Below the pieces are notes generated by a model that was given only the letters and a program-made list of their open reading frames with translations, was not told the DNA's origin and ran no database searches. The position numbers and the translations under genes were made by a program. Positions 1-8,696 of a stretch of DNA of 29,149 bases are shown piece after piece. The stretch's first letter is position 1. The number at the start of each line of letters is the position of its first letter. The stretch lies in the NCBI GenBank assembly GCA_045643165.1, contig JAZUKF010000031.1, forward strand, positions 1 through 29,149. The letters are read 5' to 3'. This DNA is from SIG575 sp045643165 (GTDB lineage: Bacteria; Bacillota; Clostridia; Oscillospirales; Acutalibacteraceae).

Positions 1-54
1 GGCAAAGATTTTCCGACTCATAATGATATTTATGTTATGAAATAATTAAATACA

Positions 55-690
55 TCAAATTTTCCTGAAAAAACGGTTAACACGTCTTTCTCTGTCAAGT
101 GTGGTGGAACGGTAATGTCCGGGATAAAGTGTATAATCTCCGTTTAAGGATTTTAATCTCATTAAAGAAAGAGTTAATTCCTCGTCGCTTCCGCCGTAAA
201 AGTCGGTTCTTCCGCATACCGCACAGAAAAGAGTATCTCCGGTGAATATAATTCTGTCATTTTCAAAGATGTAGCAAACGCTTCCCTTGCTGTGTCCCGG
301 CGTATGCATAACGGTGAATTCCGTCTTTCCTATCCTGAACAAATCACCGTCTTTTTCTTTTATATCCGCTTCACAGGGTTCAAGTTCGATTTCCGCCATT
401 GTGGCAAGAGATTTATCGTTATCCGTAAGACATTCCGCATCTCTCTCATGTATCAGAATTTTTGCTCCCGTCTTTTCTTTTAACTTCTTTACACCTATAA
501 TATGGTCAAAATGTCCGTGAGTCAAAAGAATATATTTCACCTTTGAAATATTATTTTCTTCAATGGATTTCAGTAAATTCGCATTACAAAATCCCGGATC
601 GATAACTGCCGCTTCACGGCTTTCCTTATCTATAACGATATAGCAGTTTTCATCTGTTTTTTTCATTAAAATCGTAATTACATCTACCAT
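55..690 (-). CDS. Metallo-beta-lactamase-fold hydrolase (glyoxalase II-like)
   Basis: This 211-residue cytosolic protein belongs to the metallo-beta-lactamase superfamily, in the group that includes glyoxalase II and persulfide dioxygenases. The binuclear metal site is complete: THGHFDH gives H58, H60, D62 and H63, followed by H133 in HTPGHS, D152 in TGDTLF and H192 in YPGHY. The length fits the short bacterial form that lacks the C-terminal helical domain of classical glyoxalase II. The ATG follows AGGAGC with good spacing and starts 9 bases after the dtd stop, so it is probably the last gene visible in a recJ-relA-dtd operon. The same order is common in Firmicutes. The substrate cannot be told from sequence; thioester hydrolysis is the usual guess for this group. 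Confidence 0.9.
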   Translation of the reverse strand: MVDVITILMKKTDENCYIVIDKESREAAVIDPGFCNANLLKSIEENNISKVKYILLTHGHFDHIIGVKKLKEKTGAKILIHERDAECLTDNDKSLATMAEIELEPCEADIKEKDGDLFRIGKTEFTVMHTPGHSKGSVCYIFENDRIIFTGDTLFCAVCGRTDFYGGSDEELTLSLMRLKSLNGDYTLYPGHYRSTTLDRERRVNRFFRKI

Positions 691-699
691 TTTTTGCTC

Positions 700-1155
700 C
701 TATTTACACCAAATATCAGTATCGAACATTATAGTTACAGGTCCGTCATTAACAAGAGATACCGCCATATCGGCACCGAACTCCCCGTGTTCCGCTTTAC
801 GAACACCGTATTCCCTTAACTTTTCGATATAATATTCATATAATCTGTTTGCCTCCTTCGGCGGTGCGGAGGAAATGAAAGAAGGTCTGTTTCCTTTTTT
901 ACAGTCTGCGCATAACGTAAACTGCGATATTACAAGTACCTCACCGTCAACATCAAGTAGGGAAAGATTCATTTTTTCATTTTCATCTGTAAAGACACGA
1001 AGGTTTACTGTTTTTCTTGCAAGAAGTTCCGCTTCTTTTTCGGTATCGCCTTCGACGACACCCACAAGAATCATATAACCTTTTGCTATTTCACCTATGG
1101 TTTTTCCCTCGACCTTAACGTCTGCCCTTGTAACTCTCTGAATAACTGCTTTCAT
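700..1155 (-). CDS. dtd: D-aminoacyl-tRNA deacylase
   Basis: This 151-residue protein matches the full length of DTD, the homodimeric proofreading enzyme that frees tRNAs wrongly charged with D-amino acids or glycine. The two family signatures are present: SQFTLCAD at residues 77-84 and the cross-subunit Gly-cisPro motif NDGPVTIM at 136-143. The N-terminus MKAVIQRV is also typical. It starts 7 bases after the relA/spoT stop, with a GAGGGA ribosome site overlapping that junction. The pairing with the stringent-response gene is a well-known Firmicutes arrangement and supports co-transcription. Confidence 0.97.
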   Translation of the reverse strand: MKAVIQRVTRADVKVEGKTIGEIAKGYMILVGVVEGDTEKEAELLARKTVNLRVFTDENEKMNLSLLDVDGEVLVISQFTLCADCKKGNRPSFISSAPPKEANRLYEYYIEKLREYGVRKAEHGEFGADMAVSLVNDGPVTIMFDTDIWCK

Positions 1156-1162
1156 CTTTCCC

Positions 1163-3415
1163 TCACATTCCCGAACGCTCTACCGATAAAACTCCGTCAA
1201 TTTTAACGAGTTTTGCAATAACACTTTTAAGATGCTCCGCACCGTTGACTGTAATGGATATGGACATTATCACACGTCCGTCCTTAGCCATTCTTGTATT
1301 TACGGAATGAATCATAACATGCATAGCGGCAAACTGACCTGAAACATCGGCAAGCAGTCCCACTTTATTTATACATATTATGGAGAGTGTTGCGGTATAT
1401 TCCTCTTTTATTGATAAATTCCAGCTTGCCCTTACCCATCTTTCAGGCTCATTACATTCCGGAATATTCCGAGGAACATTGGGGCAATTCCTGTTATGAA
1501 CAGACACGCCGTGTCCCCTTGTAATGAACCCGATTATTTCATCACCGGGCAAAGGATTACAGCACTTTGAAAATTTTATAAGGCAGTTATCAATGCCTTC
1601 GATAATAACACCGCCGTTACCTCTTCCGCCTGTATTCCTCGGCTGAGAAACAACTATCTCATCCTTTTTCTCCGTAACCTCTCTTGCCTTGACAAGTCTT
1701 GAATAGCTTTCCCTTATAGCGGGGATAAGTTTTGAAAGTACGATTCCTCCGTAACCGATGGCGGCATAAAAATCATCCGTATCGGGAAATTTTTGCCTTT
1801 CGGCTATTGATTTAACAAAGGACTCATATTCTTCATCATTGAGAACAAATTTATTTCTGCGAAATTCCCTTTCGATTTCCGCACGGCCTTCTTCAATATT
1901 TTCTTTTCGTCTTTCCTTTTTAAACCAGGATTTGATTTTACTCCTTGCTTCGCTTGTCTTTGCGATTTTCAACCAATCACGGCTCGGTCCTTTACCGGGA
2001 CTTGAGGAAGTTAATATTTCAATAATTTCTCCTGTTTTCACAACAAAATCAAGAGGAACAATTCTTCCGTCAACCTTTGCTCCCACCATTTTATTACCGA
2101 CGGCGGAATGTATCGCATAAGCAAAATCTATAACCGTTGCACCGGAGGGTAACGAAAAAACATCACCCTTGGGAGTAAAAACAAAAACTTCATCCGGAAC
2201 GAAATCGCTTTTTATTGTAGAAACGATTTCTTCCGCATTATCGGACTCATTTTGTCTTTCGATAAGTTGCCGTATCCATGCAAGACGGTCATCTGTCTTT
2301 TCACGGGACGTGTTTCCGATTTTATATTTCCAGTGGGCGGCAATACCGTATTCCGCAGTATAGTGCATATCCCATGTTCTTATCTGTACCTCAAAAGGTA
2401 CGCCTTCTTTTCCGATAACCGTGGTATGCAAAGACTGATACATATTTGCCTTAGGGGTTGAAATATAATCCTTAAACCTTCCGGGAATAGGTTTAAACAT
2501 ATCATGAATAATACCTAAACAGTTATAACAGTCGGTAACGGAATCAACAATAACTCTCACGGCATATATATCATAAATTTCATCAAAATTTTTATTCTGC
2601 ATATACATCTTTCTGTATATACCGTGAACACTTTTAATTCTTCCGCTGATATTAGGTTCCGCAATGATATTGCATATACGTTCTTTAATTCTTGATTTTA
2701 TATCTTCAAGAAATTCATTTCTTGCATCATTCTGAATTTCAAGATTTTTTTCGATTTCCTCATAACCTATGGGATCAAGAAAAGCGATTGAGATATCTTC
2801 AAGTTCCTCCTTAATTGCTCTGATACCGAGACGGTGAGCGATGGGAGCATAGATTTCCAAAGTTTCAAGGGCTTTATCCCTTCTCTTTTGAGGACGCATA
2901 AATTCAAGGGTTCTCATATTATGAAGTCTGTCCGCAAGTTTAATGATAATAACTCTGATATCCTCGGACATGGCAAGAAACATTTTTCTGATATTCTCCG
3001 CCTGCTGTTCTTCTTTTGAATTTCTGCTGTATTTCGGATTTGCGGACTCGGATTTTTCTCCGTCCTTTGCAGGTATCGGCACCTTGCCTAACTTTGTAAC
3101 ACCGTCAACAAGTTTTGCCACATCTTCTCCGTATTCTTTTTTTATTTCCTCCAAGGATACCTCCGTATCCTCAACAATATCATGAAGAAGTGCCGCAATG
3201 ATCGACTGACTGTCCATACATAAATCAGCAAGAATATTTGCCACCGCAACAGGATGGATAATATACGGCTGACCGGAATACCTGAATTGTCCGTCATGAG
3301 CCTTCAAGGCATAATCGTATGCCTTATCAATTTTTTTAACTTCTTCGGAGGAAAATACTTCAACAAGTTTTTCTCTTAAAAGCAAATATCCGTTTTCATT
3401 TTTTTCCGTATCCAT
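1163..3415 (-). CDS. relA: Bifunctional (p)ppGpp synthetase/hydrolase (RelA/SpoT family)
   Basis: A full-length 750-residue Rel enzyme that makes and degrades the stringent-response alarmone (p)ppGpp. Order of domains: the hydrolase HD domain with H54, the HDIVEDT motif at 78-84 and ADRLHNMRTL at 161-170; the synthetase domain with RFKDYI and NMYQSLHTTVIG around 320-340; a TGS domain (FTPKGDVFSLPSGATVIDFAYAIH); a cysteine-containing segment with SKCCNPLPGD and NRNCPN; and a C-terminal ACT domain. Both catalytic halves look intact, so the single enzyme should be bifunctional as in most Firmicutes. A stretch of about 18 extra residues lies between KLGKV and SKEEQQAEN. The start follows AAGGAGG, 18 bases after the recJ stop. 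Confidence 0.97.
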   Translation of the reverse strand: MDTEKNENGYLLLREKLVEVFSSEEVKKIDKAYDYALKAHDGQFRYSGQPYIIHPVAVANILADLCMDSQSIIAALLHDIVEDTEVSLEEIKKEYGEDVAKLVDGVTKLGKVPIPAKDGEKSESANPKYSRNSKEEQQAENIRKMFLAMSEDIRVIIIKLADRLHNMRTLEFMRPQKRRDKALETLEIYAPIAHRLGIRAIKEELEDISIAFLDPIGYEEIEKNLEIQNDARNEFLEDIKSRIKERICNIIAEPNISGRIKSVHGIYRKMYMQNKNFDEIYDIYAVRVIVDSVTDCYNCLGIIHDMFKPIPGRFKDYISTPKANMYQSLHTTVIGKEGVPFEVQIRTWDMHYTAEYGIAAHWKYKIGNTSREKTDDRLAWIRQLIERQNESDNAEEIVSTIKSDFVPDEVFVFTPKGDVFSLPSGATVIDFAYAIHSAVGNKMVGAKVDGRIVPLDFVVKTGEIIEILTSSSPGKGPSRDWLKIAKTSEARSKIKSWFKKERRKENIEEGRAEIEREFRRNKFVLNDEEYESFVKSIAERQKFPDTDDFYAAIGYGGIVLSKLIPAIRESYSRLVKAREVTEKKDEIVVSQPRNTGGRGNGGVIIEGIDNCLIKFSKCCNPLPGDEIIGFITRGHGVSVHNRNCPNVPRNIPECNEPERWVRASWNLSIKEEYTATLSIICINKVGLLADVSGQFAAMHVMIHSVNTRMAKDGRVIMSISITVNGAEHLKSVIAKLVKIDGVLSVERSGM

Positions 3416-3433
3416 ATTTTTCCTCCTTATTCA

Positions 3434-5476
3434 TTATTGAAGATAACCTTTTAACCGCTGAAGAATTGATGAATTATCAAGGTCAACCTTTTCCTTACTG
3501 TCGATTATTTTAACAGAATTATGTTCAATATCTCTTCTGACAAGTCCCAACTCCTCCAACATATCTATCGCCACCAAAACGGCGCACAGTTTTTCGCCGT
3601 TATCTCCTATCCTGTAATCAAGATATTCCTCCGGCCATGACCATGCTGAATATTTTCTCATCATCTTATACACACGTGCAACGATATCTCTTGTGGGAAT
3701 TGCTTTAAATGCCTCTGTACAATCAATATCTTCACCACGTTTTATTTTATCGTAAAGAGCGTAACTTTCAAAAATCGCATCCTCATCCATTCCGGAGAAG
3801 CGGATATCTTTGATATAAACAGCCGCTTTAATTCTTCCTAAAAAATCATTTTTTTCAAGAATTGCGGCAACGTCAACCACATCTCCCTCAAACAATCCCA
3901 AACGGAATAAAGAAATTCCGAATTTCATTGCACTTATCTGAACGTCTCCTCTTGACATTGTGATTTTACAATGTTTTCCGTTTGAAACAGGTTCAACTTT
4001 GTCGATACGCATTTTATATAATCCGAAAATCGGTTGCTTATTTCCCGCTCCGTAAGGTTCTAAAAACGAAAGAGCATCCAGCAAATCAACGTCAATATAT
4101 TTCGGATTGATTTTGCAGTCAATATCCAACTGTGCAAAGGGCATTTCACGTTTTGCGGCATACTCGTTAACCTTTCTGCGGAATTCATCTATTTTGTCAA
4201 CATTTATTTCAAAACCTGCCGCAAGAGTATGACCGCCGAAATGATTAAGTATTTCTTCCGTTTCGCAAAGCATATCAAAAAGAGAAAATCCCTCAATGCT
4301 TCTTCCGGAACCTTTACCGACACCGTTTTTCTTTGAAATAACAAGACAGGGTTTACCGTATTCTTCAACAATTCTTGCCGCCACTATTCCGATAACACCG
4401 CCGTGCCATTCATCTCCGTCAACGACAATAACTCTGTCATATAAATATTCCGGATGATTTTGAAAAATCTCTTTCGCCTCATCAATGATAGACTGCTCCG
4501 CTTTCTGCCTTAAAGAGTTTGCTTCAATAATTTCCTCCGCAAGCATTTTCGCTTCCGCTTCATCATTACTCATAAGCAATTTAAGTGCTCTCGAAGCATC
4601 GCCCATTCTGCCTGCCGCATTTATTTTCGGCACAATCGTAAAAGCAATATTCAATGCATTAAACTCTTTATGCTTCATATCAAGAGCTTCCTTTAATGCC
4701 TCGATGCCGATTCTGCTTCTTTGATTGATTTTGGCTGTTCCGGATTTAACAAACTGTCTGTTTTCTCCGAAAAGAGGTGTAACATCTCCTATGGTGCCGA
4801 TTGATACAAAGTCGGAATATTCTTCAAGCAATTCATCGCTGTCATCGCCCTCTATGGCTTCTGCCAATTTGTAGGCAATTCCCACGCCTGCCCAATCTTT
4901 GAATTCTCCGGGATAATCTTTCCTGTACGCATCAACCACCGCCACCGCATCGGGTAAATCATCCCCCGGTCTGTGATGGTCTGTAATAACAAGGTCCATG
5001 CCCAACTCTTTAATAAGTTTCGCTTCTTCAAATGCACTTATTCCGTTATCCACGGTAATAATAAGTTTAGTTCCCATTTCGGCAATTTTCCTGACCGAGT
5101 CGGTATGCATTCCGTAGCCCTCGGAATTTCTGTCGGGAATGTAATATGAAACATCCGCACCCTTTGAAGAAAGATATGAATATAAAAGTGCCGTTGATGT
5201 TACTCCGTCTGCGTCGTAATCTCCGTAAATCACAATTTTTTCAAAATCAACTATTGCTTTTCTTATCCTGTCCGCAGCCTTCTCCATATCCGGAAGTTCA
5301 AAAGGATCGGACATATATACCGTTTCTCCCGAAAGAAAATCCTCCGTCTCCTGTTCACCGAGAAAATTCCTTGAAACCAAAAGCAATGCCGCAAAAGGAT
5401 TCAATGAGTATTTTTCACTTATCTCCGCAACATATTCTTTATCAACTTTTGAAACCGTCCACTTTTTTCTTCTCAT
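3434..5476 (-). CDS. recJ: Single-stranded-DNA-specific 5'-3' exonuclease RecJ
   Basis: This 680-residue protein is RecJ, the 5'-3' single-strand exonuclease used in recombination and mismatch or base-excision repair. DHH-superfamily motifs are clear: YGDYDADGVTS at 84-94, VDNGIS at 142-147 and TDHH at 165-168. The DHHA1 part carries NAAGRMGDA and later the GGH motif in NHFGGHTLAAGFE. An OB-fold region and a C-terminal extension follow, which is usual for Firmicutes RecJ, longer than the E. coli enzyme. The ATG has a GAGGAA ribosome site 9 bases upstream. It is the first gene of the minus-strand block, with relA 18 bases downstream. Confidence 0.97.
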   Translation of the reverse strand: MRRKKWTVSKVDKEYVAEISEKYSLNPFAALLLVSRNFLGEQETEDFLSGETVYMSDPFELPDMEKAADRIRKAIVDFEKIVIYGDYDADGVTSTALLYSYLSSKGADVSYYIPDRNSEGYGMHTDSVRKIAEMGTKLIITVDNGISAFEEAKLIKELGMDLVITDHHRPGDDLPDAVAVVDAYRKDYPGEFKDWAGVGIAYKLAEAIEGDDSDELLEEYSDFVSIGTIGDVTPLFGENRQFVKSGTAKINQRSRIGIEALKEALDMKHKEFNALNIAFTIVPKINAAGRMGDASRALKLLMSNDEAEAKMLAEEIIEANSLRQKAEQSIIDEAKEIFQNHPEYLYDRVIVVDGDEWHGGVIGIVAARIVEEYGKPCLVISKKNGVGKGSGRSIEGFSLFDMLCETEEILNHFGGHTLAAGFEINVDKIDEFRRKVNEYAAKREMPFAQLDIDCKINPKYIDVDLLDALSFLEPYGAGNKQPIFGLYKMRIDKVEPVSNGKHCKITMSRGDVQISAMKFGISLFRLGLFEGDVVDVAAILEKNDFLGRIKAAVYIKDIRFSGMDEDAIFESYALYDKIKRGEDIDCTEAFKAIPTRDIVARVYKMMRKYSAWSWPEEYLDYRIGDNGEKLCAVLVAIDMLEELGLVRRDIEHNSVKIIDSKEKVDLDNSSILQRLKGYLQ

Positions 5477-5522
5477 GAGTCAGTTCCTCTATGTAATAAT
5501 TTCATTTTAAAAATATTATCTT

Positions 5523-5551
5523 ATAATAACATTTTTTTGAAATATAATCAA
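5523..5551 (-). promoter_or_regulatory. Candidate sigma-A promoter for the recJ-relA-dtd block
   Basis: Read on the minus strand, TTGATT (5546-5551) is separated by 17 bases from TATTAT (5523-5528), about 50 bases upstream of the recJ start. The boxes are imperfect and the region is AT-rich, so this is only a reasonable candidate. Confidence 0.4.
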
Positions 5552-5560
5552 TATTTTTCA

Positions 5561-6640
5561 CTATTTTTCCTGCTTATTCCGCTGTTTTTTGCACAAAAAG
5601 AAATTTATCACAATCATTGCAAGGAAGAAAAATCCGATATAACCGAAAATCGGATAAACAATACCAATCAGATTTGAAAATCCCGCAAGGCTTGCAAATA
5701 TCATAACAATACCGACACTTAACACAAAAATCGGTCTTTTCTTCTTTAACTTCGGCTTTTTCGATTCAACAAAAGTGATAATTGCCACAAGGCACGATAT
5801 ACATGCTCCCAACATTCCGCCGAATAAAAGCACAGAATAAACGTAACCGAAAATTTTATTATATTTTGTGCAGGCATACAGCATGGGAAGTTCTTCTTTG
5901 ACGCTTTCGGGATAAATGTTCATGGCAAACAAAATACCCATAGCAATAATCAAAAGCAATATTCCTCCGAAAACCGAACCCGCCACAACAGTGCTTGTTT
6001 TCTTTGCCTCCCTGCCAACAGGAGATAATATTCCCACCGCAGAAAACACATTGTAAGAAACATAGGTTATAGCAGAAAAACAAACACTTCCCATTAAGGG
6101 ATTATTCCTGTTTCTTATCATAATATTATTAAAATCGGGAATAACTCCGTTTTTCGATATAAGTAAAACAGATACCGTTACGCACATGACAACAAGTGCA
6201 GGCACAAACAGAGAAAACACCGTAACCATTCCGCCTACTCCCGCCATGGCAATACCGCAAACAATTACTCCGAAAACTATGCACCCCACCGAAGAAGGGA
6301 CACCGAAAATCTGATTTGCCGTTGCACCGGCTCCCGCCATCATTACCACCGCAACGCAGAACAGAAAAAGAATTTGAAAAAACACCGTAATTTTTTCTGC
6401 AATAACATTATTATTCGGCACGATAATTTTATCAAGAGCCTCCGTGTTTTTATCCATGGCAATTTTAAAAATGAAAACACCGAAAAGTGTCTGCAAAATT
6501 ACAGCCGCAACAATAGCGTAAATTCCTTTAACACCGAAGGAACCGAAAAAACTGTACAATTCCTGACCGGAAACATATCCTGCGCCTAAAATACTTCCTG
6601 CCAAAGTAAAGCATATTTTAATGGGGTTGATTTTTTTCAT
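5561..6640 (-). CDS. YkvI-family integral membrane protein
   Basis: A 359-residue hydrophobic protein with about ten predicted membrane helices. The N-terminus (TLAGSILGAGYVSGQELYSFF at about 12-32) resembles the YkvI family, a branch of the APC/LeuT-like transporter superfamily in which the first broken helix carries a Gly-rich GAGxxxGxE motif. This suggests a secondary transporter, perhaps for amino acids or other small organic solutes, but no substrate is known to me. The start ATG follows AAGGAGATTGAC. The gene lies 84 bases upstream of recJ on the same strand and probably forms its own transcription unit. The C-terminus is short and basic (KKQRNKQEK), consistent with a cytosolic tail. 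Confidence 0.75.
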   Translation of the reverse strand: MKKINPIKICFTLAGSILGAGYVSGQELYSFFGSFGVKGIYAIVAAVILQTLFGVFIFKIAMDKNTEALDKIIVPNNNVIAEKITVFFQILFLFCVAVVMMAGAGATANQIFGVPSSVGCIVFGVIVCGIAMAGVGGMVTVFSLFVPALVVMCVTVSVLLISKNGVIPDFNNIMIRNRNNPLMGSVCFSAITYVSYNVFSAVGILSPVGREAKKTSTVVAGSVFGGILLLIIAMGILFAMNIYPESVKEELPMLYACTKYNKIFGYVYSVLLFGGMLGACISCLVAIITFVESKKPKLKKKRPIFVLSVGIVMIFASLAGFSNLIGIVYPIFGYIGFFFLAMIVINFFLCKKQRNKQEK

Positions 6641-6732
6641 GTCAATCTCCTTTTAAGACAACGCCGTATGTCTAATTCTACCACATTTTTTAAATAAAAT
6701 CTACTATCAGAAAATATTGATTTGAAAAGAGA

Positions 6733-6761
6733 TTGAAGAATTTTCATATTTATGTTATAAT
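6733..6761 (+). promoter_or_regulatory. Sigma-A promoter of the aldose-epimerase-like gene
   Basis: TTGAAG (6733-6738), a 17-base spacer and a perfect TATAAT (6756-6761) end 34 bases before the start codon at 6796, which has GAGGACTGAC as ribosome site. Confidence 0.75.
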
Positions 6762-6795
6762 AATATTTAATGTAAACTGAAAAGAGGACTGACAA

Positions 6796-7647
6796 ATGAT
6801 TACAAAAATTGAAAATGATTTATTTACCTGCGAAATAAAAGATGACGGAGCCGAGCTTCACAGTTTCAAAAGAAAAAGTGATAACAAAGAATATATCTGG
6901 TGCGGTAACCCCGATATATGGTACGGTCAATCACCGATCCTTTTTCCTATAATAGGCAAACTTCTTGACGATAAATATCGCTACAACTCGGCAGAATATT
7001 CTTTGCAGAAACACGGCTTTGCAAGAAAAAGAAAATTTGCCCTTACCGAAAAAGGTGAAGATTATGCCATTTTCTTTCAGAAAGAGGACGAGGAAACTCT
7101 CAAACAGTATCCCTTTGAATTTGAACTTTACGTTAAATTTGAACTTGATAACGACGGACTTAAAGTTTCCCATAAAGTAATAAATAAAAGCGGAAAAGAA
7201 ATGTTTTTCTCCCTGGGTGCTCATCCCGGATTTAATATCGAAATCGGAGACAGCATTATCTTTGACGAAAACGAAACTCTCGTAACGGAAAGGATTGACG
7301 ATAACGCAATTATCGCCGTTAAAGATGAACCTCTCCTTAACAATGAAAAGGAAATCATTATTACAGATTCGATTTTTAAAACCGATGCTCTTATTCTGAA
7401 CGGATTTAAGTCAAAGGGATTGACTCTTAAAAGCCAAAAAGACGGCGACATTATCCATTTCGATTTAGGGGATGCACCTTTCCTCGGAATATGGGCAAAG
7501 CCCGGTGCTCCCTATGTTTGCATTGAACCCTGGTGGGGCGTAAACGATGACTACGATAAAAAGGACGATATTTCCATGAAACGGGGAATTCAATCACTTC
7601 CCGATAACGGCATCTTTGAATACTCGTGGAAAATAAAAACATTATAA
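6796..7647 (+). CDS. Aldose 1-epimerase family protein (LacX-like)
   Basis: This 283-residue protein belongs to the galactose-mutarotase-like fold, in the bacterial branch often annotated LacX or 'aldose 1-epimerase family'. Candidate active-site residues are H73 in LQKHGFAR and H143 in SLGAHPGFN, the two histidines expected to bind the sugar, with an acidic C-terminal segment CIEPWWGVNDDYD supplying the catalytic Glu region. Its probable role is interconversion of alpha and beta anomers of a sugar or sugar phosphate in the cytosol; substrate specificity is not evident. It is a single plus-strand gene between two minus-strand blocks, with its own promoter, and is followed by a hairpin-rich inverted-repeat element. 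Confidence 0.88.
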   Translation: MITKIENDLFTCEIKDDGAELHSFKRKSDNKEYIWCGNPDIWYGQSPILFPIIGKLLDDKYRYNSAEYSLQKHGFARKRKFALTEKGEDYAIFFQKEDEETLKQYPFEFELYVKFELDNDGLKVSHKVINKSGKEMFFSLGAHPGFNIEIGDSIIFDENETLVTERIDDNAIIAVKDEPLLNNEKEIIITDSIFKTDALILNGFKSKGLTLKSQKDGDIIHFDLGDAPFLGIWAKPGAPYVCIEPWWGVNDDYDKKDDISMKRGIQSLPDNGIFEYSWKIKTL

Positions 7648-7651
7648 TACA

Positions 7652-7823
7652 AGGGACTGTCGCATTCGGCACAGACTTGTAAGCCTGTGCCGTTTGAAAA
7701 GCAAACTAAAATATATTATTAAAAGACGGTTGTAAAAGAAAGTTTTATCTTTTATAACCGCCTTTTTGTGATTATTTAATTTGATTATTATATCATTTTG
7801 CTTTTCTAAATGCGACAGTCCCT
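7652..7823. repeat. MITE-like element with 15-base terminal inverted repeats
   Basis: The ends AGGGACTGTCGCATT (7652-7666) and AATGCGACAGTCCCT (7809-7823) are perfect inverted repeats of each other. Inside are two further hairpins: CGGCACAG/CTGTGCCG (7667-7674 and 7685-7692), and a longer imperfect stem with arms 7721-7739 and 7748-7766. No coding sequence is apparent, and no target-site duplication is obvious. The right end runs into a T-rich tract (TATTTTTTCTTCTTT), so the element may also terminate the upstream plus-strand gene. Size, terminal repeats and internal symmetry fit a miniature inverted-repeat element; mobility is inferred, not shown. Confidence 0.6.
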
Positions 7824-7846
7824 ATTTTTTCTTCTTTAAATTATTT

Positions 7847-8692
7847 TCAAACTGTTTCTCCGGGCTTAACCGAATGTGTAACGAATTTTCTGACTCCGAA
7901 CTTATAAAATTTTTCTATTGTTTTTAATTTTTCCGCATTATAGCAAACGCTTTCAATTTCATAATTTTCAAGTGAAGCAATTTTCTCTCTCGTGTTCTCC
8001 TTAATATCCCCGTTAAAGCAGATTATATAATTATTCTTCCGGCAAAGAGAAATCGCTTTGGAACTTACGGTATCAACAACGAGCCAACAGGAAACGGAAG
8101 GATTTATTTTTCTGAGATATTTCAATGTTCTGACCTTGTTTGATGCAAAGGTCGTTTCATCCAGAACTCCGCTTTCCGATAAATATCCTAAAAGTCTCTC
8201 CATTGCCTCCTCATCATAATCATGAAAATACAACGTGGGAAGCAATCCGTTTGAAACACAGTATTCTATCAGTTGTTCCGCCGTCATCAATGTATTGTTT
8301 TTATTCTCCCCAACAGTTAAATTATATTTTAATGCTTCATAATATGTCATGGACGAAATTTTTCCGCTTCCGTTTGTAACCGAAGAAATATCCTCGTCTT
8401 TGATACAAATCCATTCCTTATTTTCACTTAAATGTAAATCTATTTTTATTCTTGTGAAGCCGTCGCTTATAAGCATATCAGAGGTTTCTTCGGTATAATC
8501 AGCCGTGTCCTTTCCGCAACCTCCGTCGGCAATCAAAGTTACAAGTTCGTTTTTAATAACCTTTGAATCATCCAATGTAACATGATATTTAATTTCATCA
8601 AATGCTTTTCCTATACAAAATGCTCCTACAACAATGCAGGCCGAAATCAGTACAAAAAGCAATATTTTTTCTGTCCTTATTTTTTTCTTCAT
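7847..8692 (-). CDS. Membrane-anchored GDPD-fold protein, probably catalytically inactive
   Basis: A 281-residue protein with an N-terminal signal anchor (about 9-29) and an extracytoplasmic domain aligning by motif to glycerophosphodiester phosphodiesterases. The diagnostic stretches are LIADGG (53-58, where the family has IAHRGG), IKIDLHLSENKEW (82-94, where the family has ExD), CIKDED (96-101, where the family has IHDD) and TNGSGKISSMTYYEALK (106-122, very close to the family consensus). The usual catalytic His-Arg, Glu and second His are therefore replaced by Asp-Gly, Lys83 and Lys98; only Asp85 remains. It may be a binding or structural pseudoenzyme. The gene begins 4 bases after the stop of the GNAT gene, with no strong ribosome site, suggesting coupling. 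Confidence 0.7.
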   Translation of the reverse strand: MKKKIRTEKILLFVLISACIVVGAFCIGKAFDEIKYHVTLDDSKVIKNELVTLIADGGCGKDTADYTEETSDMLISDGFTRIKIDLHLSENKEWICIKDEDISSVTNGSGKISSMTYYEALKYNLTVGENKNNTLMTAEQLIEYCVSNGLLPTLYFHDYDEEAMERLLGYLSESGVLDETTFASNKVRTLKYLRKINPSVSCWLVVDTVSSKAISLCRKNNYIICFNGDIKENTREKIASLENYEIESVCYNAEKLKTIEKFYKFGVRKFVTHSVKPGETV

Positions 8693-8696
8693 TTTT

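Noticed and set aside
1..21. Possible minus-strand gene start (MSRKIFA) at the left edge
   Set aside because: Only seven codons are visible and there is no ribosome site upstream of the ATG, so no call can be supported, although a further operon gene there would not be surprising.
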